A model generated the notes under the pieces. It did not search any database, was not told where the DNA came from, and worked only from the letters and a program-made list of their open reading frames with translations. Position numbers and translations under genes: made by a program. DNA of 64,000 bases from Beverwykella pulmonaria (lineage: Eukaryota > Ascomycota > Dothideomycetes > Pleosporales > Melanommataceae), in contig BCHH01000017.1 in assembly GCA_001599595.1 (NCBI GenBank), positions 490,949-554,948 on the forward strand, given 5' to 3'. The number at the start of each line of letters is the position of its first letter. The stretch's first letter is position 1. Below are positions 34,503 to 46,698 of this stretch, in pieces.

Positions 34503-35536
34503 ATGGCGCCACTGAGCGAGAACCGAACATTACAGATCCTCCATGCCGCAGTAGCTGGGAAATACGGAGTCCTTGCAGCCATCGCGTAGGCGCTCTTCCA
34601 TTTTTCTGCACGGCTCAATGCATCTTAACAAGCTGCCAGCTACAACATTGAACAACTAACAGCCCTCGTCCGCGCCGCCGAATCCAAACGCTCCCCCTTG
34701 ATCATCCAACTCTTCCCCTCGACACTCAAACAACTCCCCACACTCGCGCACGCTGCCGCAGCTGCCGTCAGGTCAGCTACGGTACCAATATCGCTACACA
34801 TCGACCACGCGCAGGATGAAGCGCATATCCGCGAGATCATGCAGACTCTGCCTGTAGACAGCATAATGGTCGACATGAGCCACTACGACCAGGCCGAGAA
34901 TCTTGAGAAAACGAGGGTGCTGGCGAAGGAGTGCCACGAGCAGGGGATTGCAGTGGAGGCGGAGAGCGGGCGCATCAATGGCGGTGAGGATGGGATTGCT
35001 GATACAGGGGATTTGGAAGGTAAGACTGTGCTTTGTACATCTCCAGCCCCCGAGATAGAAGAAGGCAGATGGTTTGGTGGATTCGAAAAGTGGCGTAAAA
35101 GTGGCGCAACATGCTGACGCCAGACGCAACAGCACTCTTCACCGCCCCATCAGACGTCGAGGACTTCATCGCCGCCTCCATCGACATCCTTGCGCCCTCA
35201 ATCGGGAACATCCACGGCGACTACGGGCCCTCTGGCCCCGCAGAAGGGCAACTACACTTCGACCGCCTGGAGTCCATTGATAAGCAGATTAACGGCCGTG
35301 TTGTAATTGCGCTGCATGGCACAAACGACTTCCCGCCCGAAGTATTGCAAAAATGCATCCGCTCCGGAGCGATAAAATTGAATGTTAATAAGTTGATATT
35401 GGAGGTCTGGAATGTGTTTTTGCGGGAGAATGCGGCGAAGATGGGAATCGTGGCGTTAATCGAGGAAGGGATGAATGTACTGCAGAAGGAGACGGAGAGG
35501 TGGATGGATATTTGTGGGAGTAGTGGGAAAGCGTAA
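34503..35536 (+). CDS. Class II (zinc) fructose-bisphosphate-type aldolase
   Basis: Three exons (34503-34585, 34640-35019, 35124-35536) join in phase to 291 residues, the usual length. It begins with NRTLQILHAAVAGKYGVLA, then YNIEQLTALVRAAE. Family residues are visible: the HIDHAQD segment (Asp83 catalytic, His84 metal), AEAESGRINGGEDG, NIHGDYGP (metal histidine), ALHGTND, and KLNVNK near the end. Class II aldolases reversibly cleave ketose phosphates such as fructose-1,6- or tagatose-1,6-bisphosphate. This is shorter than the housekeeping yeast-type enzyme (about 360) and belongs to the group often seen as extra paralogues in filamentous fungi; its true substrate is unknown. It lies downstream of the Zn2Cys6 regulator in the same direction. 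Confidence 0.9.
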
Positions 35537-35765
35537 GAGTCTGATTTTGGGGATCGAGGAGTTGAGATAGGTTGCGTTTGCTTGCATACGAGGTTTTTCG
35601 AACCATATTGGAACTAGTAAATTTGTGATCAAATGAGCGATTATGTTTGCACTTTCCCAGTTGCGGCCTCAATATGCCATGCACCACAGCACTCCACGCA
35701 ATAGAACAGCCCTGGTAAAACTCAATATCCATCAACTTTCAGCTGACATTCGACCATCTCGCGCT

Positions 35766-36016
35766 TTATGGGCAGCAAGAGAAATCCTACTCACATTAGT
35801 AACATGCATATTTCTACTCCCCATATGCTAATGCAGGATGCTTACAACGCAATTCCCCAAGTTGCAGCAATTTGTGCAGCAATTCGAGCGACAGCACGGT
35901 GAACACTGGCGCTCATCCAGCGTCTCGAGGATCTTACTAGCGGGAGCAGGGGGGACGGCTGCCACCAAGGTGGTTAGAACGCCAATCAAGAGGACAGCGA
36001 GGGCTTGCGCGCGCAT
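35766..36016 (-). CDS. Small secreted cysteine-rich protein (63 residues)
   Basis: Exon 1 (36016-35846) encodes a signal peptide (MRAQALAVLLIGVLTTLVAA), a short pro-like spacer and a cysteine-rich tail CSPCCRSNCCTNCCNLGNCV. A 59-nt intron (35845-35787, GTAAGC donor, CTAAT branch site, TAG acceptor) leads in phase to a last exon encoding DFSCCP and a stop at 35766. The spliced form has ten cysteines in the final 26 residues, mostly in CC pairs, after a 37-residue leader. Without splicing, the protein would end VSILH with eight cysteines. The extra CC pair gained by splicing supports the intron. Mature peptides of this kind can be effectors, antimicrobial peptides or metal binders; I cannot say which. 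It is not a recognised hydrophobin, whose spacing is longer. Confidence 0.7.
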
Positions 36017-37663
36017 GATGATGTTATTGAAAATGTGCGTATATGGTGGTAGTCGAGCTTTGAGGAGTGAATTGATGATGGAGTGTGGATGATGATTTGG
36101 AAGGGACGAAGGGTTGATGGGTTAAATAGATCTGGAAAGTTGGTGAAGATGACATGTATGGTTTCTCTGATGCTGTTGATCCACTTGGTGAAACCCTTTG
36201 CTAAATAGCAATATCCCAATGTAGAGCTTTATAATGAAGTGTTTTGTCAGAAATTTCGCGACGTGCTGCCAACACTATATCCCATCTCTTGGCTATGCAG
36301 ATATAGGTGGATTCTGTGTCGATAGTTCCTCGATGGAGAGGCTAGTACGAGAAGTCACTCTTGGATATTACAACTCTTCATTTCGAACTCTTTGTGTCAT
36401 AGTATCTCAGTCGCCAAGACTGATTCCTGTGGAGGCGAATCAGCAACGCTAATCAAGGCATCAGCAACTCGAGGTAATAGACTAAGGCTGAGAAAGATAA
36501 AGCTGACATCAGGGTGGCGTAATATGCACGCTCGATAAACGGTTGTGATCGCTATTACTGCTGAGCAGGTCGTCCATAGAGTTATTATGAAAAATGCAAA
36601 CTTGTTTCTACGTCGATGTCGCTTTCTAGGTCGCGCAAGTGCAAATTTAGAGAAATAGGTATATACATCGCTCTGCTCTAACGGCCGCCTGTCAGCGGCT
36701 CGGCGGGCAAAGTTCTGCCTCTTTTTGTATATCTCCAACATGCAATTTCCAACCACTGTCCGCCAATATGAGCCACGACGTCGGGCAATCTAATGTCTGG
36801 TATCTTTGAATGATAGTCATGTCGTGGATCACCCGATTCGGACGCAGTTCGAAAGGCTGATGGGTCCGTGCGCACGGACTTTGCGACAACGGCTTTGGTT
36901 TCAAGTTTGGGTTCCCAATTGGGGGCCTAGGAAGAGCTTTCGGACCGGCATTAGCTCGCCTGCGGTTGTGGTCTTCTTCCTTATGGGTTTCCTAAATGCA
37001 TTGCGTTCCTTCGGTGTAGGATGGATACCGAAGTGCTAAAAATAACGTAACCGCCGTAGACCTCCTGGAAGTGTCCTCATATCATAACTTTGAAGAAACA
37101 TGAACGATTTCAGGAGAGAGAGATGTTTCGGAGCAAGTGGAGGGCAGAGGACGATGTTCAGTAGTAGCATGGGCGCTTACCATCTCCAGTATTCTTAGTG
37201 TAGCGTAGCCGCGCCGTTACTAACCGCACCTCTCGCCACAACCTGTCATCCATGATCTCACCCACCACCAAATCCTCTCCTGCGCACAGCCTTGCAAGCT
37301 TTTGGCGAACACACTCATCCCTCTAACCCGATTCACACCCCGCTTACCCATAAAGTCTCGCTTGCATTCCCCATCCGTCATCTCTTCGACGCTGATTCGC
37401 CGGACCTCGTCGGTGTCCGACAGGGCTTATCCCATGTTCGCGCTCACCCTCGCGCGCGAAACGAATCAAAATCTCCGCCGAACTGGAGCTGCGGTATGTA
37501 AGCTACAGTTATAAGACTATGGCTTGGGAAGGTACGAGTGTTGATCTATTTCTTGCGTGCGCATTTACACTATTGGAATTATTCAGCGTTTGAGCGGATC
37601 TGTCTACTTTTTTTAGCGTTTCAGCAAGAGTACGAGTTGGACAAGAGATAGTGCGGAGAAGTA
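36017..37663. other. Intergenic
   Basis: Promoter of the cysteine-rich gene at the left and of the next gene at the right. A minus-strand frame at 36756-36397 holds a possible membrane segment (FAFFIITLWTTCSAVIAITTV) but cannot be extended into a gene. Confidence 0.4.
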
Positions 37664-38445
37664 ATGGCTATGTTGGAATCTTTTAAGCGGAGAGCGGGGT
37701 GGAAGAGGAAGAGGTATGTGCCTATGAGAGCTCAACGCGGAAACCCTACGATGACGAAGAAGATCCAAGAACTGACTTTCACAACAGGACATCGAAGAAC
37801 AACACCGACCCTATCAACCGCCCCATAATCTCAGCACCCATCCGGAACCCACCTAAACCCGCCACCCAAACCACTCCTCACCGCATAAACTACGCCGAGC
37901 CCTACCGAGTCCCCTACGCAGTCCCCTATCCCGCCACCGCCGAAAAGAAGAACCCGAGTGTCCGCCGCCGCTTAACTGTATACTTCAAGAAAGATACCGC
38001 ACCCACCGTCTCCGTAACCGCCATTCCCACACCTCCCAGCTCGACCAAGTCCTCGCAGCCCTCAAGTCCGTACCCGGAAATGCCAGTCAGTCCCGGCAAC
38101 TACTCAAACATGCCTTGTTCGCCCACATTCTCTTCCCAGTCCGGCAAATCCTTACTCTCCTCCTCAACTTCAAGCCGGGACTCCATGCTCTTGATGAAGA
38201 GACAACAGATCAAAGTCCAGGATAAAAAGAAGAGTGTCAAGATGCCGACGAGGGGAAAGAGTTTAAGACGTGCGTCGGGGGACTTGTTGAGTGTGTATAC
38301 GTTTTTAGGCGGTCAGGAGACGATTAGCGCGGATCCGAAGAATAGGCGCGCGAGTAGGTTTTATATGGACACGCAGTATAAGAGTTTGGCTAGTCCCACG
38401 AGCCCTACCATGCCCAAAGTTCCGGCGTGGGCGACGGCGAGGTAG
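37664..38445 (+). CDS. Basic Ser/Pro-rich protein, unidentified
   Basis: Two exons (37664-37713 and 37788-38445) around a 74-nt intron with GTATGT donor and a CTGAC branch site before ACAG give 235 residues. The product starts MAMLESFKRRAGWKRKR and is rich in Pro, Ser, Lys and Arg throughout. Clusters such as SVRRRLTVYFKK, KVQDKKKSVKMPTRGKSLRRASGDLLSVYTFLGG and NRRASRFYMDTQYKSL look like short conserved motifs in a mostly disordered chain with many possible phosphorylation sites. The ATG is chosen because it precedes a good donor and the frame upstream of the exon 2 acceptor has no ATG. There is no membrane segment. Function unknown. Confidence 0.7.
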
Positions 38446-39281
38446 GAAGATGACGATAGGAAGTAGCTTTGGCGTTGGTGCTTGGGTTTGATGACAACGG
38501 CGGGTAAGCGGACTGCAGTGTGAAGATCAGAACCCTTTGAACTAACGGCAGTACAGTACGAAACGACATGTGCCGACCAATATTTTCCTTTTTTTTCCTT
38601 TCTTTTCAATTTTTTTTTTTTTTTTTTTTGCGGAGATACCTAGCCTGGAGCGTGTGGTCACGCTTGGAGTGTTTATTTTCCGAACATAACATTAATCGAG
38701 ATCTAACTTTCCTAAAGAGAAAACCACTGCTTTGGCTCATTCGAGCTCTCACAGATATCTACATAACACGTGCCCAGTTAATCAAATTAGTTCTACTGGT
38801 CTAGTACCTGACCCATACGCATTGGTTAACACACGAGTTGCACCACCCCGCCTTTTGCCAAATTCTGGGACCAAGGATCACTACCAAGTACAAGGTGTCG
38901 AGATCTAGTGGGGTGTTCCACGTTGATGGAGTCGAACACCTACCACACGAAGTCGTTCAAGGGTATATAGATACATGACCTCGGCGTTGTACATAGATTG
39001 ACGAGAGCTGCGTGATCAAGAATGTGGGTAGATGCCCATGTGTCCATATATTAATAGTGTGGAGAAGCAATATCAACTACCGCATTGACGGATGTTGCGC
39101 ATGCCGACGAAATGGCCAATCAAAACCACCAGTTCGAGCAAGTTGAAAAATGAATCATTTCGCTTCCAAACGAGTGTGTATGAAATTAAGCCCTTGAGGA
39201 GCCAGAAAGGTCATGTCAAACAAACGCGGCCATTCATCTCCCTCGCGCCCATCTCCACCCTCTTCATACTAAAAGGGAGCC
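38446..39281. other. Intergenic between convergent genes
   Basis: Contains a T-run (38611-38629). No gene supported. Confidence 0.5.
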
Positions 39282-41154
39282 CTACACAAGCTCTCTATTC
39301 CGCGTCGCAACACCCTTCTCCCAAGCCGTCTCGGGGTTGTCCTCATGGTGGATCTGCTTCTCTACCTTCATCGTCGCCTCTTCAGCTAGCGCCTTGTCCT
39401 CGAACAAGAACGCCAACTCCTCAAGCGTACGTCCGTACGTCTCGGGGAACATGAAGTACTAATACGAAATCAGCAAGTAGTTTTAGGAAATGGAAGAGGC
39501 GCCTACAATAAAAACAATCTCGAAAGCGAGCCAGCAGCAGTACGTAATAAGCCATTTCCAAGCAATGTTCTTGAGACCAATGGGGTTTACGAACGTGGTG
39601 AAGAAACCAGCACCGCGACCGAAGAATTGGAAGATCGTTATGCCTTTGGCGCGTTGCGCGAAGGGGAAGAGCTCGACGAGGTACGCTAACTATCATCAGT
39701 AACCATCCACACCAAAAAAAACATTATGGCAAACTTACTATACGTCAAAGCGTTGTACCCGATATTGTAGCACGGCGAGTACATAAAGATGAAGAATATA
39801 GTAATTTTAGCCGCTGCCGCTCCTTTGGTCGTCATAAACCGCTCCATCGACACCGTCCAGCCAATGTAACAGAGGAGTAATGCCGTAGCGCAGGCCAAAT
39901 ACATTTTTCTGCGCGGAAAGCGACGAACGAAGAGGGAGATGATGACGGCATTGACCAAGGACCAGCTGTTGAGCCCGACGTTGAGCTTGCCTTTGAAGTT
40001 GGGGTCCGTGTATCCGATCAGTTTCAACAAATCGTTTAAATAGTACCTTTCGCACAGGTTAACCTACAATCTTTACAACTCTGGTGGTACTTACGAGATC
40101 AAAGTGTTGCCAGACCATTGCGTGAACAGCCCAAGCATCGAACCGATAATCACACGCCGCCGCATTCCGGGACTGGACAACATTTCTGTCCATGAGCGTT
40201 TCGAGTGCTCGATTTCAAGCTTGATGGTGGTTTCGATCTGCGTCATTTCGGCTTTTACAAATTCGGACTCGGCGTCCCCTTCAGCGTGGTATTTCACGAG
40301 TATCTTAAAGGCTTCGTCCGAGCGGTCTTTGCTGATTAGGAAACGGGGGGATTCGGGAATCAGACTAAGATGAATCAGGAACTAAATGCTATGTTGATTG
40401 GATGTTCGAGAAACTTACAAGATGAAGCAGATTTGGAACAGGGATGGGCCAGCTTGAAGCAGCGATGGGATTCTCCACGCCCAGTTATTGTGGATAGACT
40501 GCGTGCCGAACGAGATACCCGCAGCGATCAATGAACCAACGAAGTACAACGCGTTGAAGAGCGAAGTCATAATCGGGCGTTCCTTGGGGTATGCCAGCTC
40601 GCCCATCAAGGACGATCCGGCAATAATACAAAAGGGAATGCCAAAGCCGAGGATCAAACGAGCGATGACATACATTGCAGCTTTGAAGCTTCAGCAAGTC
40701 ATGTTGTGTGAAGGTAAAGGGGGGATGTACCTCCGGTAGCAAAAGCCTGTATGAAAGAGCCAAGCACCATGATCCATGAGCCGAAGAAAATGGCCCAGCG
40801 TCGTCCGAAGGTGTCATTCACAAAGGGAACGAAGGGGAGGGCGCAGATAGCGCCGAGGTTATAGGCGGCGGAAATGATACCGAGCAGAGATCCTTGGGGC
40901 TTATTGAAATCTGAAATGGTCAGTACACAAGCGATGAAAGATGGGCAGCAAGTAGACGTACAAGTTTGCCATTTCGGTGCAATCTGCACGGTGTTGATCA
41001 TCTGGGAGTCAAAACCAGAAGTCATCTCAATTCCGATACATGTCGGCAACAAGAGAAGATACAGAATCCTGAGATTCTTCTTCTTGTACCAAGGCACGCG
41101 ATCCTGCTGGACGAGACGAGTCAGGACTGGGTCCGCTACACCACCTGGAGCCAT
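39282..41154 (-). CDS. MFS sugar transporter (lactose permease / hexose transporter type)
   Basis: Seven minus-strand exons (41154-40962, 40910-40731, 40680-40419, 40364-40095, 40046-39739, 39685-39507, 39458-39282) join in phase to 522 residues. Sugar-porter signatures are clear: GFDSQMINTVQ in TM1, NDTFGRRWAIFFGS after TM2, ARLILGFGIPFCIIAGSSLMGELAYPKERP, IPESPRFLISKDR before the central loop, LVELFPFAQRAKG, and the FPETYGRTLEELAFLF ending after TM12. ATG 41154 begins a short cytosolic tail before YKKKNLRILYLLLLP. The carrier should bring mono- or disaccharides through the plasma membrane with protons; LAC12-like members take lactose or cellobiose, but the substrate cannot be fixed here. 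It is convergent with the preceding gene and not obviously part of the aldolase cluster. Confidence 0.93.
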
Positions 41155-44096
41155 ATTGTCAATTGAAGTTGAAGCTAGAAGCTGACGTCTTCCTCCTAAA
41201 GAGAAGATAAGGCCAGACAGGGGCGAAAACCCTCCAAGTGGGGACTCACGCACCTTCAAATACGTCCCAGGAACCTACCTTGTCTAGCGTGGCACGTCTC
41301 GCACGATAATCAATAACGCCCTGGTCCGACCAAGAAGCGGGATCGCCTTGGGTAATCCCCAGGTAAACAATACGATGCTGACCCCGCGCACTGGCACTAC
41401 CCCAGCTTTATTTGCCGCAATATACAGAGTTGGGTCTCCATCAAGTGCGAGGCCTTGGTGGAAACAGTTACTTGGGCTGTAGGTATGCATTGAGCACGCG
41501 GGAACACTTTTCCTCATTTAAATGAGGTTCCCGATGTCTTGTCGCGATGCACGATTGGTCTTACAGGATGGAGAACCATGTGGGTGACAGCCCAGACGGA
41601 GTTCACCCGGCCACTAGGCCCGAGACCCGAACACGGAACGGGACTTCTTTCAGCCTTCTACCAAGATAAATAAATTACCCTGTCGCTGCTTTGTTGCCCT
41701 GCCCTGCACTCTTATAGGTCTCGACAGCCCCAGACAAGGACGACTGCCACGCCGCCTCCCCGTATACAAATGCAAGTCAAGAGCCCTCCAGACGGATAAA
41801 CTGGACTTGGTGGGTGGTGGCTTCCACCACGCCTCGTTGACGACTTCTATGTTCGGGCGACCGGGACGAAAGCACAAATGCAACAAGAAAGACTGTTACT
41901 CATCGAAACTACGTCGAGACAAAAAAGAGGAGAGCATGCGCTGAAAAGGAGGCAAACGTTTGTTGGACTTGCTACGCCGCAATCATTGCGAGATTTCCTG
42001 GCCAACGGCAGTTATACTCGGAGAGCGTTCTTGCCACCCAATGAAACAAGGGAATAAATCAGAAGATGCACTGTTTCTACGTGTTATTGTTTGATGCCGA
42101 AAAGGATGGGTCGATGATCTAAAGATTGAGAAACAACACGAGTCACGTGCGAGCAGCTTCCACACCACCATTATCGCGAAGTCTCTAAGATGCGAGTTGG
42201 GTTATTCGTCTGTCGCTTCACGGATTTTCGGGGCGGTAACGCTATTTCTCATGGCCAAGTTCTCTCGCAAAGCTTGAGGCCGTGTTGGAATACTTGGATA
42301 CAGTCTTGGTTTTCCTTCTGTTTTCCGGCACGAAGCCCCTGTGTGCTACTAAGAGAAATTCATTTCGCTTAAAAACAATATCTTGTTTCTCCTTCCTATT
42401 TCCCAATTTTTTGCTTGTGCGAAGTGTCAGCTAGACGTTCATGATTATATTGTAAGCACCTATTCCAACATCGAACTTCGCGGCAATTCGGTCGCGATCC
42501 CATATCTGCGATGCATTAATATTGATCTGTTCTGGCTGAAATTATGTCCCTGAACCACCAATGACTTTGTCGACCTCGAAGAACTCATGCACAGTCAAAG
42601 AGTATATTGAGCTCGGAAATATAACGTTTGTACACCATTTTCTCTAAAGAGGCACGGAGGTACTCATTCACGGGTGTCTCAGACATGTGCTGTAAAGCAA
42701 AGTTCATGCTACAACCTCTAACCTTGACTGTTGCATCTAAAGCAATGGCATCGATAAATTGAGTATCACTGGGCGCCGTTGCCAAGTCAACTCTGTCTGA
42801 GATGAAATATTGTGTCTTTCCGACACGAATTCATCGTTAGTTAAAAAGCGCCACGTAGGTTGCAGATTATTCTACAGCATACCTCTCATTACACAATTGA
42901 GACCATCCGTATTAATAATACTCAGAGAAGCCCCATTCAAACCTCTCGAATTCTTAAAAATGGCTCCTCTTCAGGCGAGACCATGAATACCGAGTGGCCC
43001 TGCTCGGTCTACCGTAGAAACTAGAAGGGCGAGAATATCAGTTACCTTACACTACCAATATAGCGTCTACGTACCTCCTCTTCCAATCGACTTCTAGAAT
43101 CAGCCTTGGATGCGCGATCCAAAATATGCAGTACTTGGCAGGTTCGAAGGTCTCAACTAATATCGCTGCAGCCAACGGAAATAAGGGCGCGCCTAAGTTC
43201 GGAGTACCTCAAACATAAGGGAGTTATGTACCAATGTGGAGACAGGAGGCGCAAAACAATAACTTCCATAACCAGTAGTGGGCCTCGAACTTTGCTGGTG
43301 ATGGTAAAGCAAGATCGTCAAGATCATCACCTAGCCCACTCGGCAAGTGAGCTGCACAGGCAAGCAACCTCCACATTCTCTTCCTTTGCAGCTCTGCATA
43401 TTAACAACATAGTAGGATAATAAATATTCTACCTTAAGCAGTATCTACAGTAGAGTTGTTTCACGTACGTGAGTGGTGCCCAGTCTCCCTGCAGTTCTTG
43501 CAGCGCACTAGAGCTAGTTGGCTCACTCCTAGGCGCGCAACAGCACTATTAAATGTACTGTCATCTTACCCCCCTTTATAAAGCCTATCAAGCGGCTGGA
43601 TATTTGAAGTAGGAGAGGAATTTGGGCGACTTTGAATCCGCTCACAGACTAAAGTTGACTGTAGCCCGAGCTTGCGCGCGTTGCTTGGTGTTTTGGATTC
43701 TCACGCTTTTAAGTATAAACCTATGGCACAGGCTCGGGTGCGCCGATTGGATTGACGGGCATTGAGATCTGGCTAGGCTAGTACTACATCATGACCATCT
43801 CGGATTCCATCTCAGCGAAACACTCTTCTGCTGCTGTTACTGCCTTCGCTCTCGCTATTATCCATGTCAGCCAACTCTCCCTCAGTCACCTCAGCCAATT
43901 CATTATTTTCCGAGTCAGCCAGCCCTTACTCCGTCATCTCAGCTATCCCAAAATGATTCCATCAACACAAAGCGGTCACATCTTACACTACCACCATTGA
44001 TTCCATCTCTATCTCTTCTATATCCAGCTCTCTTTCATTCTTAACCGTGATACCACATTTCCCCGACTCCGGCATATAGGGGATTACAACCGTCAT
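41155..44096. other. Intergenic, about 2.9 kb, nothing identified
   Basis: Upstream region of the sugar transporter, then AT-richer DNA. A minus-strand open stretch at 42785-42585 reads like protein (IDAIALDATVKVRGCSMNF) but could not be extended or assigned. No repeats found. Confidence 0.4.
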
Positions 44097-44523
44097 TTAA
44101 ATCTCCATCTCTTCACGAGGCAGAGCAAGACTGAAGACAACAGGGGGTGAATTGGCAAGTCCCTCCTCAGCCTTGCTCATCTTCATCCCTTCATCCTCAA
44201 CCACCACGGCCAGCTCAGCTGGTATCTCGTCACTCGCTAGCTCCATCACAGTGGTACTGACATCCAAACCCTTGAATTTCTTCAAGGGCGAGGCATCGGC
44301 CGTAATCCCTCCTTCACTCCAAGGTTTCACATACGATCGTTTCGGCGCGGATCCGATTGTGGAGGCTTTGACGGCTGCCACTGGGGTGGACTTTTTGACA
44401 GGTGCTCGGACGGGGTTAACGGTACAAGCCTCTATCACAGGCAGTGTTAGAGACACTCGAGGTCGTGGTTTTGCTCACAAATGCTGAAGCAGGGTTTGTG
44501 GAGGGAAATTGAGGTTTTGCCAT
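44097..44523 (-). pseudogene. Possible small gene with a frameshift, unidentified
   Basis: A frame from ATG 44523 (MAKPQFPSTNPASAFVSK) stops after 35 codons. An overlapping frame (to 44097) continues for about 120 codons as Lys/Ala/Pro/Val-rich protein with PLKKFKGLDV. A single-base shift would join them. This may be a sequencing or real frameshift, or two chance frames. No family recognised. Confidence 0.25.
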
Positions 44524-45387
44524 AGTACCTCGCCGTGAATTTTCAGTGTTGGTGTCGAGTAGAAGGAGTTGAAATGAGAATTGTGCGAGTGTGGGAAATA
44601 GGACGGGGATGGAGATATTGATATATGTAAGGCCAGTGGGAAGGAAAAGTGAAAGCGTGGTAAGCATCATCCCTGAGAGATAGTAAGGTTAAGGAAATGT
44701 AAGACATAATTGAAGCGAAGACTGAGTCGACGTGGAGAGGTTAGATGCACCCCCACTGGCATCATTTTCAAATCCCTCTACCGTCCTCCAAATCCACCTA
44801 TAAGTTTACAACTTCCCTATGCTTTAGAGCCCTATGCTCCTGTTTAATAATATCGGATTCTAAGCACTTTCAAGCCCTACACCCTACACAACAATTTCCC
44901 CTATGGATGCGAGAAAACATAATTTTCGAACTATCGTGGTTGGGCATGCATTAAATCCAATTACCAGCATATTCGCCCCTTCTCACCTGCCTTTGGAGTG
45001 ATGCGTAATGATTGGGCTTCATTTTGCTTGGGAAAACGCCCCACCCCGCTTCAGAAATGGAGTTTATGAACAATGCTCAGGGATGCAGTGAATTGTGAGG
45101 GATATGAGAGTGAGGTGGTTAAAGATCCTATATAGGCGAGGCAGCGGGCACGTGGCGGGTGGCCCGTGAATGAACGAGGAGACTGCGAAGATTAGTGTGT
45201 GGTAGGTAGTCATAAGAAGAGATGGAGCGTTGCGGCGGTGAGTGCGGAAACTGACAGGACATTCAAGAGTCAAATAGAAGCACTAATCCACAATAAAATA
45301 TGAAAACATGACACTCGCTCGAGGATGTTTGGCATGGAAAAAGTAGAATGAATCATGAGATAAATACTTATGGGTATATCCCTCTAC
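44524..45387. other. Intergenic, nothing identified
   Basis: 3' flank of the Bud22-like gene on the right. No gene or repeat supported. Confidence 0.45.
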
Positions 45388-46698
45388 CTAGTCAAAAACG
45401 ATCTTCTTCCCCTGCGGCTTAACCACAGCCTTCTTCTCCTTGGCTGCCTTCGCTGCAAGCCAACTCGGATGTAGAATACCCACGTCGTCTCTCTTCGTCT
45501 CCTTCTTCACCTTCTGCTCCCCGCCCAACGGCAATGCATTCTCGCCACTGAGTCCCTGACCCCTGCCCCTCTTCCCCCTTCCCCTACCTCTCTCATCTAC
45601 GGCCCCCTTCTTTGCGTCCCAGCCCTTATTCCTGTCCTCCTTCTCCTTGTGCTTGGCCTTCTCCCCATACTTCTTCTCCCAAATTTTTTGTCTAGCTTTT
45701 TGCCCTCGCCGGTTCTTGCGCGGGGCAAGGTCGACGTCGAGGTCTGAGGCGGAGGAATCGCTACCGGAGTAGTAGGCGGCGTGGCTGAGGGAGGGGAGGA
45801 ATGTGGATTTTGAGATGGGTTCTTTGGGGGATTTGGCACGGGCATTGGGCGTGGGGACTTTTTCTTCGTCGGAATCGGAGTATTCGAGGACTGCAGAGTC
45901 GACAGCTTCGCTAGAGGCATTGCCGCTGTCCTCATTGCTATCAAGATTTTCGGCTTCTGGAAGATCTCGGTCATTGTCCTTGCTGTCTAATTCGCTTGCG
46001 TCTATGCTTGGTGGTCGATGTCCTTCAGAGAGGGAGCAGTCGCTGTCTCCTTCGGCAGATGAGGGCGCAGCTATCCGTGCATTGAATACCGAGAAAGCCT
46101 CGCCATCGTCATCGCTGAGGTCTCCCTCTTCCTCTTCCTCCCCATCCCCATCCCCATCCTCTATCTTCCCTTTCTTATTCTCCTTTTCCTTTCCGGCCTT
46201 TTGTCCCACCCTCCCTGCCCCAAGGATCCCCTTCAAATCATCAACCGTTTTGTCAACCACCTTCTTCACACCCGCCCCATTGTACAACCTCGCCAGCACA
46301 TTCAGCGTCGCCGGATCCTGATCACCCTTCTCGATCTCCTTCACTTCCTTTGGCAGCGCCTCTGAGTCTTTGATGCTCTTCACCCGCGCAATCGTCTTGC
46401 GTAGATGCTGCTCGGCGACCTTTGGGAACTCTAGACCCTTGAGGACCGCATACTCGGCGTCTATCCGCGCGATTGCCTTCTCGTCATTGTTGCTTTTTGC
46501 CGTCTTCTTCCTGCGACTGTATTTCTGGCGCTCGAAGCCGGCGCTGAATCGGAGGGCGGAGAGGAGGTCTTTTTGCGCGGTTTCGAGGCGGGAGGTGCAG
46601 AGGCTTTTCTGGCGGGCGAGGGCGCGGTTGGCTGGCGATGTTACAGATTTAGATGGTGATGAGATGGCAGAAGGCTCGCCGCGCTTTCTTTTCGGCAT
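45388..46698 (-). CDS. BUD22: Bud22 family ribosome-biogenesis protein
   Basis: An intact single-exon gene of 436 residues. The N-terminal third is helical and basic (MPKRKRGEP, then KDLLSALRFSAGFERQKYSRRKK). A long acidic Asp/Glu/Ser-rich middle follows (about 180-285). The C-terminus has the family signature NRRGQKARQKIWEKKYGEKA (about 330-350), a Gly/Arg-rich stretch (RGRGRGKRGRG) and the end HPSWLAAKAAKEKK...GKKIVFD. In yeast, Bud22 is a nucleolar protein needed for 18S rRNA maturation and 40S subunit assembly; the human relative is SRFBP1. Nuclear localisation is supported by the basic clusters. The start is the only ATG before the conserved N-terminus. Confidence 0.93.
   Translation of the reverse strand: MPKRKRGEPSAISSPSKSVTSPANRALARQKSLCTSRLETAQKDLLSALRFSAGFERQKYSRRKKTAKSNNDEKAIARIDAEYAVLKGLEFPKVAEQHLRKTIARVKSIKDSEALPKEVKEIEKGDQDPATLNVLARLYNGAGVKKVVDKTVDDLKGILGAGRVGQKAGKEKENKKGKIEDGDGDGEEEEEGDLSDDDGEAFSVFNARIAAPSSAEGDSDCSLSEGHRPPSIDASELDSKDNDRDLPEAENLDSNEDSGNASSEAVDSAVLEYSDSDEEKVPTPNARAKSPKEPISKSTFLPSLSHAAYYSGSDSSASDLDVDLAPRKNRRGQKARQKIWEKKYGEKAKHKEKEDRNKGWDAKKGAVDERGRGRGKRGRGQGLSGENALPLGGEQKVKKETKRDDVGILHPSWLAAKAAKEKKAVVKPQGKKIVFD

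Noticed and set aside
36397..36756. Minus-strand frame with one or two hydrophobic segments
   Set aside because: Could be an exon of a membrane protein, but no splice-compatible partners or family motif were found.
38611..38629. T-run as a terminator or poly(A)-derived insertion
   Set aside because: No LINE or SINE sequence or target duplication adjoins it; a simple homopolymer explains it.
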